A DNA stretch of 64,000 bases, from positions 2,114,114-2,178,113 of the forward strand of contig NZ_LAIJ01000009.1 of NCBI RefSeq assembly GCF_001449115.1, in the 5' to 3' direction. Positions within the stretch are counted from its first letter, which is position 1; each line of letters begins with the position of its first letter. A program made the position numbers and the translations under genes. The notes under the pieces are model-generated. The model was not told the origin of the DNA and ran no database searches. It saw only the letters and a program-made list of their open reading frames with translations. The stretch comes from Occallatibacter gabretensis (lineage in GTDB: Bacteria; Acidobacteriota; Terriglobia; Terriglobales; Acidobacteriaceae). Shown one piece after another: positions 7,685 to 16,563 of this stretch.

Positions 7685-9496
7685 ATGGGAAATCTGAAGA
7701 TCTTTCATAATGGCAAGATTGCGACCAATTCAAAGCCATATTTCGCCGAGGCCATTGCTGTCGAGGACGGGAAGATCTCTTCGGTGGGGCGGAACTCCGA
7801 CGTTCTTCGTTGGAAGAAAGCTGACACGGGGACGATTGACTTGCGCGGTCAAACAGTCATTCCCGGGTTGAATGATTCGCACCTGCATATTATTCGGGGT
7901 GGTTTGCATTACAACCTGGAGCTTCGATGGGACGGAGTGCCTTCATTGGCCGATGCGCTGCGGATGCTGAAAGAGCAGGCGGCGCGCACTCCGGCGCCAC
8001 AGTGGGTGCGTGTTGTCGGCGGATGGAATGAATTTCAGTTTGCTGAGCGGCGTATGCCCACGCTTGACGAAATCAATGCGGTTGCTCCGGAGACGCCGGT
8101 CTTTGTTTTGCACCTTTACGATCGCGCGTTCCTGAATGCGGCTGCTTTGCGTGCTGTGGGATATACGAAGGACACGCCCAATCCTCCGGGCGGAGAGATT
8201 CAGCGCGATAAGAAAGGCAATCCTACCGGCATGCTGATCGCGCGGCCAAATGCGGGAGTTCTTTATTCCACGCTTGCCAAAGGGCCGGTCCTTTCGTTTG
8301 AGGATCAGCTCATTTCGACACGACACTTCATGCGTGAAATGAACCGCCTTGGCGTAACCAGCGCAATTGATGCGGGCGGAGGATTTCAAAATTATCCTGA
8401 CGATTATGGCGTGATTACCGAGCTGCATCGCCGCAACCAGATGACTGTGAGGGTTGCCTATAATCTCTTCACGCAACGCCCCAAGCACGAACTCGATGAC
8501 TTCAAACGATGGACCGGCAGTACCAAACTTTACCAGGGAGACGGCACACTCCGGCTGAATGGAGCAGGTGAGATGCTGGTGTTTTCAGCTGCGGACTTTG
8601 AAGACTTTCTGGAGCCGCGACCGGACTTGGGCGGAGTGCTGGAAAGTGAACTGGAAGCAGTCATTCGCCACCTTGCGGCAGCACACTGGCCGTTCCGCCT
8701 GCACGCGACTTATGACGAATCCATAGAGCGCTTTCTGAATGTTTTCGAGAAGGTGAATGGCGATATTCCGTTCAAGGGATTGCACTGGTTCCTGGATCAT
8801 GCGGAAACAATCAGCGATCGCAACATAGAGCGAGTGGTTGCGCTGGGTGGCGGCATTGCTGTGCAACATCGCATGGCATTTCAGGGCGAGTATTTTGTGA
8901 ACCGCTATGGTGCTGAAGCGGCGCGAAGGACGCCGCCCATTCGAAGGATGTTGGAGCTGGGATGTCCGATAGGAGCTGGAACAGATGCGACTCGCGTTGC
9001 CAGCTTCAATCCATTCGTGAGCCTCTACTGGCTGGTGACTGGAAAGACGGTTGGTGGGCTGGAACTGTACCCGGAGAAGAACCGGATGACACGAGAAGAG
9101 GCGCTGCGGCTTTACACGGAAGGGAGCAGCTGGTTTTCTACCGAGGATGGTACGAAAGGCGAACTATCCGAAGGCCAGATGGCGGACTTTGCCGTGTTGA
9201 CCAACGACTACTTCAAGATCCCGGCCGAAGAGATCAAGAATCTTGAATCTCAATTGACGGTGGTGGCAGGAGAGATTGTTCACGCGAGCCACGACTTTCA
9301 GCCTCTGGCGCCGCCGCCACTGCCGGCAGCGCTGGACTGGGCTCCAACCGCACATTATGGGGGGTATCATCAGGTAATCCCCGCCACCGCAGCGCCACAC
9401 GTTCATCGCTGCGAAGGGCACGCATACCCTACGCCGAATCGGCACAAGTTAGGGGAAGCGATCTGGGGATTGGGATGCGATTGTTTCGCATTCTGA
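7685..9496 (+). CDS. YtcJ-like amidohydrolase
   Basis: 603 residues from ATG 7685, which has AGAGG 7 nt upstream; the frame stays open further 5' but has no better start. It belongs to the amidohydrolase superfamily (YtcJ/amidohydrolase_3 group): N-terminal small beta domain (IFHNGKIATNS, VEDGKISSVG), the metal-site strand VIPGLNDSHLHIIRGG, WVRVVGGWNEFQF, FRLHATYDESIE, and IGAGTDATRVASFNPF near the end of the barrel. Such enzymes hydrolyse amide or related bonds with one or two metal ions; the substrate is unknown. No signal peptide is seen. It sits in a rightward run with an isochorismatase-family hydrolase upstream and XapX and porin genes downstream, suggesting a shared catabolic or uptake role. 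Confidence 0.85.
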   Translation: MGNLKIFHNGKIATNSKPYFAEAIAVEDGKISSVGRNSDVLRWKKADTGTIDLRGQTVIPGLNDSHLHIIRGGLHYNLELRWDGVPSLADALRMLKEQAARTPAPQWVRVVGGWNEFQFAERRMPTLDEINAVAPETPVFVLHLYDRAFLNAAALRAVGYTKDTPNPPGGEIQRDKKGNPTGMLIARPNAGVLYSTLAKGPVLSFEDQLISTRHFMREMNRLGVTSAIDAGGGFQNYPDDYGVITELHRRNQMTVRVAYNLFTQRPKHELDDFKRWTGSTKLYQGDGTLRLNGAGEMLVFSAADFEDFLEPRPDLGGVLESELEAVIRHLAAAHWPFRLHATYDESIERFLNVFEKVNGDIPFKGLHWFLDHAETISDRNIERVVALGGGIAVQHRMAFQGEYFVNRYGAEAARRTPPIRRMLELGCPIGAGTDATRVASFNPFVSLYWLVTGKTVGGLELYPEKNRMTREEALRLYTEGSSWFSTEDGTKGELSEGQMADFAVLTNDYFKIPAEEIKNLESQLTVVAGEIVHASHDFQPLAPPPLPAALDWAPTAHYGGYHQVIPATAAPHVHRCEGHAYPTPNRHKLGEAIWGLGCDCFAF

Positions 9497-9545
9497 CTGA
9501 ATGCGTTTCGTGAACCGCAGTTCGCGAGAGCCGGAGAAAGAAGCG

Positions 9546-9806
9546 ATGAAAGGTCTACTCATATCATTTGCAGTTGGAGCATTTGTGGGCCTGCTCTATG
9601 GATTCATCAAGGTGAAGAGCCCCGCACCACCCATCATTGCTTTGCTAGGATTGCTCGGCATGGTGATAGGTGAGCAGGTGGGTAGTTGGGTTCACACCAG
9701 GAATGCCAATGTGGCTCACGCAGCAGAGACATGCCTTTCCGGAAAGTGCTGGGATGCACCTGTCAAGGTGACAGAACGCGTTTCCGATTCATCTCGAGCC
9801 GAGTGA
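9546..9806 (+). CDS. XapX (DUF1427) small membrane protein
   Basis: 86 residues. The ATG at 9546 is preceded by GGAGAAAG. Two hydrophobic helices (LLISFAVGAFVGLLYGFI and IIALLGLLGMVIGEQVG) joined by KVKSPAPP give the XapX/DUF1427 pattern. The C-terminal tail with two cysteines (CLSGKCW) is hydrophilic. The role is unknown; family members are small inner-membrane proteins often found with hydrolases or transport genes. The stop overlaps the next start in GTGA, so translation is probably coupled to the porin gene. Confidence 0.8.
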   Translation: MKGLLISFAVGAFVGLLYGFIKVKSPAPPIIALLGLLGMVIGEQVGSWVHTRNANVAHAAETCLSGKCWDAPVKVTERVSDSSRAE

Positions 9807-11236
9807 GAAGTTGTTTGACCAGGTTTCTTGGTACGACAGCCATACTTCTGTTTGTCGGGTCAGCGTTTCCTGCGCTGCGAGCACAGCAGATTGCGCCCGC
9901 ACCGGCCCCTGATCGAAGCTACAAGCTGATTCGATCGGATGAGGACTGGAACTTTTTGCGCAATAAGGATGTGCGCGACGACTTCTGGGACCCGATCAAG
10001 TACATTCCGCTGCGGAAGACGGACAGCAATTGGTTTGTGACATTGGGCGGTGAAGCGCGCGAGGTCTGGGAACAGATCGGGAACGATAACTGGGGCCAGT
10101 CGCCTTTCTGGAACGGCTATCTCAATGAGAGATACATGGTCTATGCCGACCTCCACTATGGGCCTCATGTCAGGACTTTCTTTGAACTGAAGAGCGGGAT
10201 TAATTCGTGGCGCGCGGGTGGGCCGCGGCCTATTGATGAGAAGAGGCTGGATTTTCAGTCAGGATTCCTGGAGGTTGGCGGTGCGACTTCATGGGGATTG
10301 GTGCAGGTGAGAGCCGGGCGGCAGGAACTGGAGTATGGCTCTGGCCGGCTTGTGGATGTGCGCGAAGGTCCCAATGTGAGGTTGAGCTTCGACGGGTTTC
10401 TGCTGCGTACCAAGACCCATGCGTGGCTGGTGGACGGGTTTGCTATGCGGCCTGACGAAGACAAGCCGGGATTTTTCGACAACGCTCCGGATCACACCGT
10501 AGGCTTCTGGGGCGCGTATGCGACCGGTTCTATTCCTGACAAAATGCAGTTGGATCTTTACTACCTCGGGCAGGATCGGAAAGACGGCGCATTTGAGAGA
10601 GGGACGGCGCGTGAGGTTCGCCATTCCTTCGGCGCGAGAGTGTCAAGGCCCGTGGCCAGTGAACGTCCGGGCTGGGATTTTGATGATGAAGCTCTTTGGC
10701 AAGTTGGCAGCTTTGGAGCGGCAGATATTCGCGCATGGACCGTTGCAACGGAGACGGGCTATAGGATTCCCACGATTGCGTTGAAGCCGCGGTTCAGCGT
10801 AAAGGCTGATGTCTCGAGCGGAGATCATCCAGCGACGAATACGCTGAGCACTTTCAATCCGCTCTACCCGAAAGGGAATTACTTCGGGGTCCTGGCGACA
10901 ACAGGTCCTGGCCCAATCAACTTCATTGACGTTCATCCTCACGTAGAAGCATTTGTTCCGCACGATGTCTCGTTGTCCTTCGACTGGATCTTTCAATGGA
11001 GACAGAGCCTGGACGACGGTGTTTATGCTGTACCCGGATTCCTGATTAGAGCTGCGGATGGTAGCCGCGCACGATTCGTTGGAAACAGGCCTGGCACTGA
11101 GATTCGATGGCAGGCGAATCGTCACTTGTGGTTTCAGGGAGACTACGGAATCTTTTATGCGGGCCGTTTTCTCAAGGAAACACAGCCGGGGCGCAATCTG
11201 AACTACTGGGCACTTTGGGCGGGCTATAAATTCTGA
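9803..11236 (+). CDS. Alginate-export family outer-membrane porin
   Basis: 477 residues from the GTG at 9803, which overlaps the XapX stop (GTGA); this start puts the signal peptide (RFLGTTAILLFVGSAFPALRAQ) at the N-terminus. The mature protein is rich in alternating hydrophobic/aromatic strands, has a conserved-looking internal segment (RAGRQELEYGSGRLVDVREG, about 205-225), and ends in an aromatic residue (YWALWAGYKF), as outer-membrane barrels do. This fits the alginate_export (AlgE-like) domain family. In Acidobacteria such porins probably pass anionic or sugar-like solutes rather than alginate itself. The upstream hydrolases suggest uptake of their substrate. Confidence 0.8.
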   Translation: MRSCLTRFLGTTAILLFVGSAFPALRAQQIAPAPAPDRSYKLIRSDEDWNFLRNKDVRDDFWDPIKYIPLRKTDSNWFVTLGGEAREVWEQIGNDNWGQSPFWNGYLNERYMVYADLHYGPHVRTFFELKSGINSWRAGGPRPIDEKRLDFQSGFLEVGGATSWGLVQVRAGRQELEYGSGRLVDVREGPNVRLSFDGFLLRTKTHAWLVDGFAMRPDEDKPGFFDNAPDHTVGFWGAYATGSIPDKMQLDLYYLGQDRKDGAFERGTAREVRHSFGARVSRPVASERPGWDFDDEALWQVGSFGAADIRAWTVATETGYRIPTIALKPRFSVKADVSSGDHPATNTLSTFNPLYPKGNYFGVLATTGPGPINFIDVHPHVEAFVPHDVSLSFDWIFQWRQSLDDGVYAVPGFLIRAADGSRARFVGNRPGTEIRWQANRHLWFQGDYGIFYAGRFLKETQPGRNLNYWALWAGYKF

Positions 11237-11254
11237 TATAGGTGGAGGTGAGCG

Positions 11255-11280
11255 AGGTGGAACCGCTAGCGGTTCCACCT
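11255..11280. terminator. Perfect 26-bp palindrome after porin gene
   Basis: AGGTGGAACCGCT is followed immediately by its reverse complement. It starts 18 nt after the porin stop and ends 20 nt before the GH39 start, overlapping the zone expected for the GH39 promoter and leader. There is no T-tract. It could end transcription of the porin run, form a hairpin in the GH39 leader, or be an operator. Confidence 0.45.
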
Positions 11281-11300
11281 GACGTATTCAGGGAGTACGC

Positions 11301-12839
11301 ATGATGTGTAGAAGGCTGACTATAGAGTATTTGCAAGTTTCAAGGCAATTCAGATCTTTCGTCCGGTTGGTACTTGGCGGCTCCACATGTATCGCCGCGA
11401 TCACTTCCTTGTATGCACAGCAGACGGCCCAGATCAAGATCCAGTGGGATAAGACTGTGATGATCTCAAAGTCCACACCGACGTTGCAGGTGGTTGTGAA
11501 TCCACTTTTGCGCCCCGGAGAACCCCTGAGCGCGGCCTCCTATAAAGCACTCAAGGAGTTGGGAGCAGACTATGTGCGTTACGTGCCCTGGCTTCCATAT
11601 CCCCGACTGGCAGTCGCCGAGTTGGAGCCGCCCACTCCGCAGAAAACTTCGTGGGATTTTAGTGTGATTGACCCAATGACCAAGGATTTTTTCGCGGCAA
11701 CGGAAGGGCATTCCACGGTCATGAACTTCAGTACGATGCCAACCTGGCTCTTCAAGACGGATAAGCCAGTTACGTATCCTGCAGATCCGAACGCGCCATT
11801 CTGGAACTACACGCAAGGCACAGAGTTGCGCGATCCCACCGGAAAAGAGGTTTCTGACTACTACGAAAGGCTTGTGAGTTGGTATGTCAAGGGCGGATTC
11901 ACGGATGAGAACGGAGTGCGTCATGAGTCCGGATATCACTACAAACTGCCTATCTGGGAGGTATTGAATGAGGTAGACGCAGAGCACTCCATGACACCGG
12001 AGGACTATACCAGACGATACGACTTCATCGTCGAAGGAATTCATCGTGCCAGCCCGACGACCAAGTTCATGGGCCTGGCGTTGGCAGCGCCCAGAGACCG
12101 TCCTGATTTCTTCGAATATTTCCTGAACCCGGCAAATCACAAGCCAGGCATTCCGTTGGACTACATCTCCTACCACTTCTACGCTACGCCCACACGCTCC
12201 CAGACCATTGATGATTGGCAGTACACCTTCTTCGATCAAGCAGAAGGATTCCTCAGCACAGTTCGTTACGCCGAGAGCATCCGCAAGCGGCTATCACCAA
12301 CGACGAAGACAGATCTCAATGAGCTAGGCGTGATTCTCCCAACAGATAACACTGCTGCGGACAAGGTTCCACCGCCTGCCGGTTACTACAATCTCGCCGG
12401 CTCACTCTATGCTTATCTGTATATCGAACTGTTACGGCTCCAAATCGACGTCATCGGCGAATCGCAACTGGTGGGTTACCCGACACAGTATCCCAGCGTG
12501 AGCATGATGGACTGGATAACGAACAAGCCCAATCCACGTTTCTGGGTACTCAAGCTGATCAAGGACAACTTTCATCCTGGAGACAAGATAGTCGATACAA
12601 ACCTGGGAGGACCGGCCTCCGGCGAAGTCGAAGCACAGGCTTTTATCACGCCTGCCGGTCACAAATTGCTGCTCGCAAACAAGCGAAACCAGGCGATAGA
12701 GATCAAATTTCCAGATGCTCAGAATGCCTCTGCGCTAACGGTGGATGAGTCGACCGGTGACGAACCACCGGCCAAGATGAAGTTGGTTGACAGCAGAATC
12801 GTGTTAAATCCATTTTCCGTGATGGTGATTAGCTGGTGA
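11301..12839 (+). CDS. Secreted GH39-like glycoside hydrolase
   Basis: 512 residues; ATG with GGGAG 5 nt upstream. An N-terminal hydrophobic segment (about 22-39) ending SLYAQQ looks like a signal peptide. A TIM-barrel follows with PIWEVLNEVD (E224 in the NE motif, the expected acid/base) and TKTDLNELGV (E341, the likely nucleophile). YISYHFYATP supplies a typical barrel strand, and a small beta domain ends the protein. The pattern is that of GH39 (beta-xylosidase/iduronidase and related enzymes); the exact substrate is not clear. It lies downstream of the porin gene, and with the GH54 enzyme it suggests use of plant or microbial polysaccharides. Confidence 0.75.
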   Translation: MMCRRLTIEYLQVSRQFRSFVRLVLGGSTCIAAITSLYAQQTAQIKIQWDKTVMISKSTPTLQVVVNPLLRPGEPLSAASYKALKELGADYVRYVPWLPYPRLAVAELEPPTPQKTSWDFSVIDPMTKDFFAATEGHSTVMNFSTMPTWLFKTDKPVTYPADPNAPFWNYTQGTELRDPTGKEVSDYYERLVSWYVKGGFTDENGVRHESGYHYKLPIWEVLNEVDAEHSMTPEDYTRRYDFIVEGIHRASPTTKFMGLALAAPRDRPDFFEYFLNPANHKPGIPLDYISYHFYATPTRSQTIDDWQYTFFDQAEGFLSTVRYAESIRKRLSPTTKTDLNELGVILPTDNTAADKVPPPAGYYNLAGSLYAYLYIELLRLQIDVIGESQLVGYPTQYPSVSMMDWITNKPNPRFWVLKLIKDNFHPGDKIVDTNLGGPASGEVEAQAFITPAGHKLLLANKRNQAIEIKFPDAQNASALTVDESTGDEPPAKMKLVDSRIVLNPFSVMVISW

Positions 12840-13163
12840 TGTTCAATCGTTCGTTGCGCTATCGACCGGGAGTGATAGATCACCCGCGTGGTATGACGAT
12901 GCTATCTGCTGTTGCATGGACCGTACTAAATTTCGATATTCGGATTTGTCGCCCCCAAAAGGATGCGAGTCAAGAGTGGTAAATGCAAGCCGTCTTAAAG
13001 TGCCGTTCGCTTAAGATTGGGTGCCGTATGAGCACTCAATCGAGAGCTGAATCATAGCTGGAGTTATGCCGCGGAATGGGCGGCTGGATGAGAGGAGGAT
13101 TCTTAATGGCCTCAGATTGGACCCGGATCGTTGGAACGAGTGTCTCTAAGTTATTGGTCTGAT
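12840..13163. other. Intergenic region with a possible 18-residue ORF
   Basis: 324 nt between the GH39 stop and the tRNA. A mini-ORF at 13106-13162 (MASDWTRIVGTSVSKLLV) has an ideal AGGAGG 7 nt upstream and ends one base before the tRNA gene's 3' end. No other signal is seen. Confidence 0.35.
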
Positions 13164-13239
13164 TGGTGGAGCTGAGCGGGATCGAACCGCTGGCCTCCTC
13201 GTTGCGAACGAGGCGCTCTCCCAGCTGAGCTACAGCCCC
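13164..13239 (-). tRNA. tRNA-Ala (anticodon CGC)
   Basis: 76 nt including the encoded CCA. The acceptor arm pairs GGGGCTG with CAGCTCC and contains the G3-U70 pair that marks alanine tRNAs. D arm TAGCTCAGCTGGGAGAGC, anticodon loop TTCGCAA (anticodon CGC, reading GCG), and T arm with GGTTCGATCC are all in place. Confidence 0.96.
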
Positions 13240-13292
13240 ACGAGACTCATTTGATTTTAACAGCGATGCAGCGCTTAGGCAAAGACGCCGGG

Positions 13293-15722
13293 CTAGAAAT
13301 AGTACGGCGTCTTTGCTGTCCAGGGTGAGTTTGGGAAGTTCTTGTGCAGAAGCTGGAATGCGGCTTTGCTGGTGGGGCTGTGGGACGAGGATTGTGGTGA
13401 GTTGTTTGGGTTGGGTATGGTTTTGGCACAGCCGTAGCGAGTGGCGCGGACTGTGAGGTGAAGCGCTTCGGGGAGGTTGGGGTCAGCCGGGTTTGTTTTG
13501 GCGTAGTCCAGGACTCGCTGTCCGAGAAGGTCTGCTGAATCCGGGAGCTGTTTGAGACGGACGGACTCAGCTGCGGCTTGCTGCTGATCCTGCGATGTAA
13601 GGATGCCGGAGGGTGGAGGCAACGCGGGTGCGGGCATTTCTGACGTCCAATAGCGCTGATTGAGCCATGAGGGAAGGCCGGAGGGTGGAGTGGACGCATT
13701 CATCTGACCGGGATTCCTTGTGGGCTGGCACCACCAGTTGTCGCTGTAGTTATCGAACTCGCTGTAGCTGGCAACGCGTGCGATACCTGGCTCGAGATAG
13801 GGACGGATGCCTTCATTGCGGAGGATGGCGAGCGTGGCGGGTAGGCCGATGCCGGTAGTTGCGGTGATGCCAAGTGATTTTGGCAGAAGCGGGGCGAGGA
13901 TAGCGGCGGATTTTGCGTCTTCGAGCATGATGGCGCGGGTCCAGGCGATGATGGCGATGTTTTGACGCAGATGCGCGGGCATGATGGGTGATTGTGCGGC
14001 TTCAATCAGGCGGATTAGTGGGGTTTTCTCATTGAAGATGGTGGCTGCGTCGGCGTCGAAGGTGAGAGCGTGGTCAAGCTCAGGGCAGGGAGCGGGCTTG
14101 GTTTTGCCGTCGAGTACGACGCCTGCGCGCGTGTTGCAGAAGCCGCGCAGATTGTCCGCGGCCTGTGAGCCGGATTCGAGCGCGGTGCGTGGGGCGTAGG
14201 TGAGGAACTCATTGAAGTCGCGGGCGGCGGAGAGGCGTTCCGCGAGTAGCGCATTGCGCCATGAGTCAGGCGTGCTGGATTTGGTTGCGGCGAGGGCGGG
14301 ATCGAGGAGTGCGCGGGCTTCGTCGAGATGATTGAGTTCGAGGAGCAGACGCACGCGATGGTAGAAGACGGTTTGATAGGCCGGTGACGTGGAAGGGATG
14401 GCTGCCGCGGCGGAGAGAAGCTCGGGGATGGCGGCGGAGTCGAATTTGACATTGGCATTTGCGATAGCGACGACTAGCCAAGGGAGTGCGTGGGATTGCT
14501 GCCAGTTGGTAAGCATGGTGGAGGTAGGCGTAGGGCCGCGCCATGCGGCGATCCACTGGATGAGTGCGGGTTGCGGGGCGGAGTCCATCTGAAGATAGTT
14601 CGGCTTGTCTTTCTGCGGAGTGTTGAGGGCTCCTTTGATGAGGATCCAGTTGAGGTCGGCGAGGTTTTGTGCGAAGTGCGGATCGTGTGCGGGGCCGGTG
14701 AGCGCGGCGGAGATTTCGGCGATGCGCTTGGCGAGTTCAGTGCGGATGCGGATGAAGTTGAGCTCGGCTGTGATGGCTTCGCGTGAGGGGACTGGGTGAG
14801 GCTCGGCCAGTAGGGATTCGAGCATCTGCTGGGCTTGTTTCATGGTGGCGGGATCGAAGTTGGCGAGATCACCGCTGTATGGGTCGGTTGTCTTGCCCGT
14901 CGCGAAGGCTTTGCGGACTGTGGCGCGGGCGGCGAGGTATGTGCCCCAGTCGTGCCAGGGAGAATCTTTGTCGCCGGCTATGGCTGTGAATTGCTGGGCG
15001 GCTTCGTCGTATTTTTTCGCGTAGAGATTGGCGGCGGCGATCTGGTAGGCGCGGTCGGCGCGGAGAAGTATGGGTGAATTGGCTAGTGCGGGGGAGGGAA
15101 TGGTTGTAGTTTGACCATTGCAATTTGAGAAGACTGTATCTTGTCCGCGAATCCAGTCGAAAAGCGCCGGACTGGAGTTGCCCCATGTGGCGGCACGCTT
15201 GCGAAGAGTTAAGAGGGCGTTGGCATACGCGGGATCGGGGCAGTTGAGGTAGTCGCCCTGGAAGATGATAGCGCCTGCTGCATTGGTGAATCGGTCTGGC
15301 TGACTTGGATCGATTGGGTGGGCTGGTGCGCTGGCGGGCAAAATTTCGTTGCGAGCCTTTCGCCACTGATTCGGAGGCAGCTCTGCTGCAGCGGTTTTGT
15401 CGGCCTCTTCCTGCGCGGTGTATTCCTCATCCGTGGCTTCATGTGGAGAGGGCTTAACAACAGATTGCTCCTTTGCATCGAGTGTGCCGCCGTTGAGATA
15501 GCGATACGCGATGGCGTATTCGTCGGAGTCGAAGCCGGGCTGAATAATGCCTAATTGGCCCTTGGCAAACGCAGCCAGGTTGTCGGGCATGGTGTTGCGG
15601 ATGAAGACCTCTGGCTCAAAGAAGGGGCCGCAGGCTTCTACGCGGCCGTTGGGTGAGAGCAGGGCGGCGAGGGTGAAGGCGGCGATGGCCAGGGTGCGGC
15701 GGCGGTTGAGGGTGGCGTTCAC
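13293..15722 (-). CDS. Large secreted protein of unknown function, CGPFF N-terminus
   Basis: 809 residues from a GTG that overlaps the upstream DUF3142 stop (GTGA), so the two are translationally coupled. A signal peptide (TLAIAAFTLAALLS) is followed by ACGPFFEPEVF, an N-terminal motif I have seen on hypothetical secreted proteins. The rest is alpha-helical and Ala-rich, with TPR-like stretches (ADRAYQIAAANLYAKKYDEAAQQF about 222-245; RVRLLLELNHLDEARALL about 440). The C-terminus returns to such a helix pair (AAFQLLHKNFPNSPW). It may be a periplasmic protein-binding scaffold. No catalytic motif is visible. Confidence 0.75.
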   Translation of the reverse strand: MNATLNRRRTLAIAAFTLAALLSPNGRVEACGPFFEPEVFIRNTMPDNLAAFAKGQLGIIQPGFDSDEYAIAYRYLNGGTLDAKEQSVVKPSPHEATDEEYTAQEEADKTAAAELPPNQWRKARNEILPASAPAHPIDPSQPDRFTNAAGAIIFQGDYLNCPDPAYANALLTLRKRAATWGNSSPALFDWIRGQDTVFSNCNGQTTTIPSPALANSPILLRADRAYQIAAANLYAKKYDEAAQQFTAIAGDKDSPWHDWGTYLAARATVRKAFATGKTTDPYSGDLANFDPATMKQAQQMLESLLAEPHPVPSREAITAELNFIRIRTELAKRIAEISAALTGPAHDPHFAQNLADLNWILIKGALNTPQKDKPNYLQMDSAPQPALIQWIAAWRGPTPTSTMLTNWQQSHALPWLVVAIANANVKFDSAAIPELLSAAAAIPSTSPAYQTVFYHRVRLLLELNHLDEARALLDPALAATKSSTPDSWRNALLAERLSAARDFNEFLTYAPRTALESGSQAADNLRGFCNTRAGVVLDGKTKPAPCPELDHALTFDADAATIFNEKTPLIRLIEAAQSPIMPAHLRQNIAIIAWTRAIMLEDAKSAAILAPLLPKSLGITATTGIGLPATLAILRNEGIRPYLEPGIARVASYSEFDNYSDNWWCQPTRNPGQMNASTPPSGLPSWLNQRYWTSEMPAPALPPPSGILTSQDQQQAAAESVRLKQLPDSADLLGQRVLDYAKTNPADPNLPEALHLTVRATRYGCAKTIPNPNNSPQSSSHSPTSKAAFQLLHKNFPNSPWTAKTPYYF

Positions 15723-16558
15723 GGGAGTCTCCGGATGAGGTCGGCGGGCGAGTCTTTTTGCCAGCCGTTGTCGGGAAAGATGTAGAGGCGTTTGCCTGCG
15801 AGATTATCGGGCCAGGGTTCGGTGGTGGAAAGGCCGACGGAGCCTAAGCAGAGTGGTTCGCGGATGTTGTAGGTTTCGAGATCGCCGGGATGGCGGCCGG
15901 GTTCCATGCGGAAGAACATGGGGACGGCTTCATCGGGTCTGGCTTCCGGAGGCAGGGTACGGAGCCAATCGTCTGCACTACACCAGGAGGCCAGCGCGGT
16001 GATGGAGAGCGGGAGATTTGCCGGGAGTTGACGGCGGAGGTCTGTCAGCAGGGCGCGATAGAAGGCGCGCTGGGAGCGGGTGGCGTCGAAGTCGATTTGC
16101 AGGGCGGAGATGCCGGGTTCAGCAGCAACTTCGAGGAGTTGGCGGACAACTTCAGCGCGGTTTGCATCACTGAGATCGACGTAGGGCAGAGTTTCTATGC
16201 GGACGACCGGGATGCGTGAGGCTATGGCAGGAATGATGAGTGTGTCGCGTCGAGGTTGGCTAACGACAATGGAGCCGATGGTGAGGGTGCGATCGAGATA
16301 GGCGATGGCGAAGCGATGCGTGTCGAGGGTGTGGAGGTCTTCACGACGTTCCCATGCCCAGAGGGTGACGCGGGGAAGGGCTGAGAGGCGGGAATGGAAG
16401 TGCGGCAGCGCGTCTGAGCGCACGCAGAAGGCGCAGAGGAGGGCGGCTGCAGCGAAGGCGAGATCGTGAGCGATGGATGTGCGGCGCGGCACGGTGGTTG
16501 CAGTACAACAATGAGGCAAGTGGGGCAGGAAATCAAGAGGAAGGTTACGCCGCCGCAT
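15719..16558 (-). CDS. DUF3142-type secreted/anchored protein
   Basis: 279 residues from the ATG at 16558, just past the stop of the EAL-HDOD gene; an in-frame ATG at 16594 would overlap that gene. An N-terminal hydrophobic segment (AHDLAFAAAALLCAFCVRSDA) suggests export or anchoring. The body resembles a TIM-barrel of the DUF3142 type: RVTLWAWERREDL, LPYVDLSDANRAEV, ALQIDFDATRSQ, LSITALASWCSADDWL. Function is unknown. It forms a tight leftward run with the EAL-HDOD gene (5-nt gap) and the 809-residue secreted protein (4-nt overlap). Confidence 0.7.
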   Translation of the reverse strand: MRRRNLPLDFLPHLPHCCTATTVPRRTSIAHDLAFAAAALLCAFCVRSDALPHFHSRLSALPRVTLWAWERREDLHTLDTHRFAIAYLDRTLTIGSIVVSQPRRDTLIIPAIASRIPVVRIETLPYVDLSDANRAEVVRQLLEVAAEPGISALQIDFDATRSQRAFYRALLTDLRRQLPANLPLSITALASWCSADDWLRTLPPEARPDEAVPMFFRMEPGRHPGDLETYNIREPLCLGSVGLSTTEPWPDNLAGKRLYIFPDNGWQKDSPADLIRRLP

Positions 16559-16563
16559 TCTCG

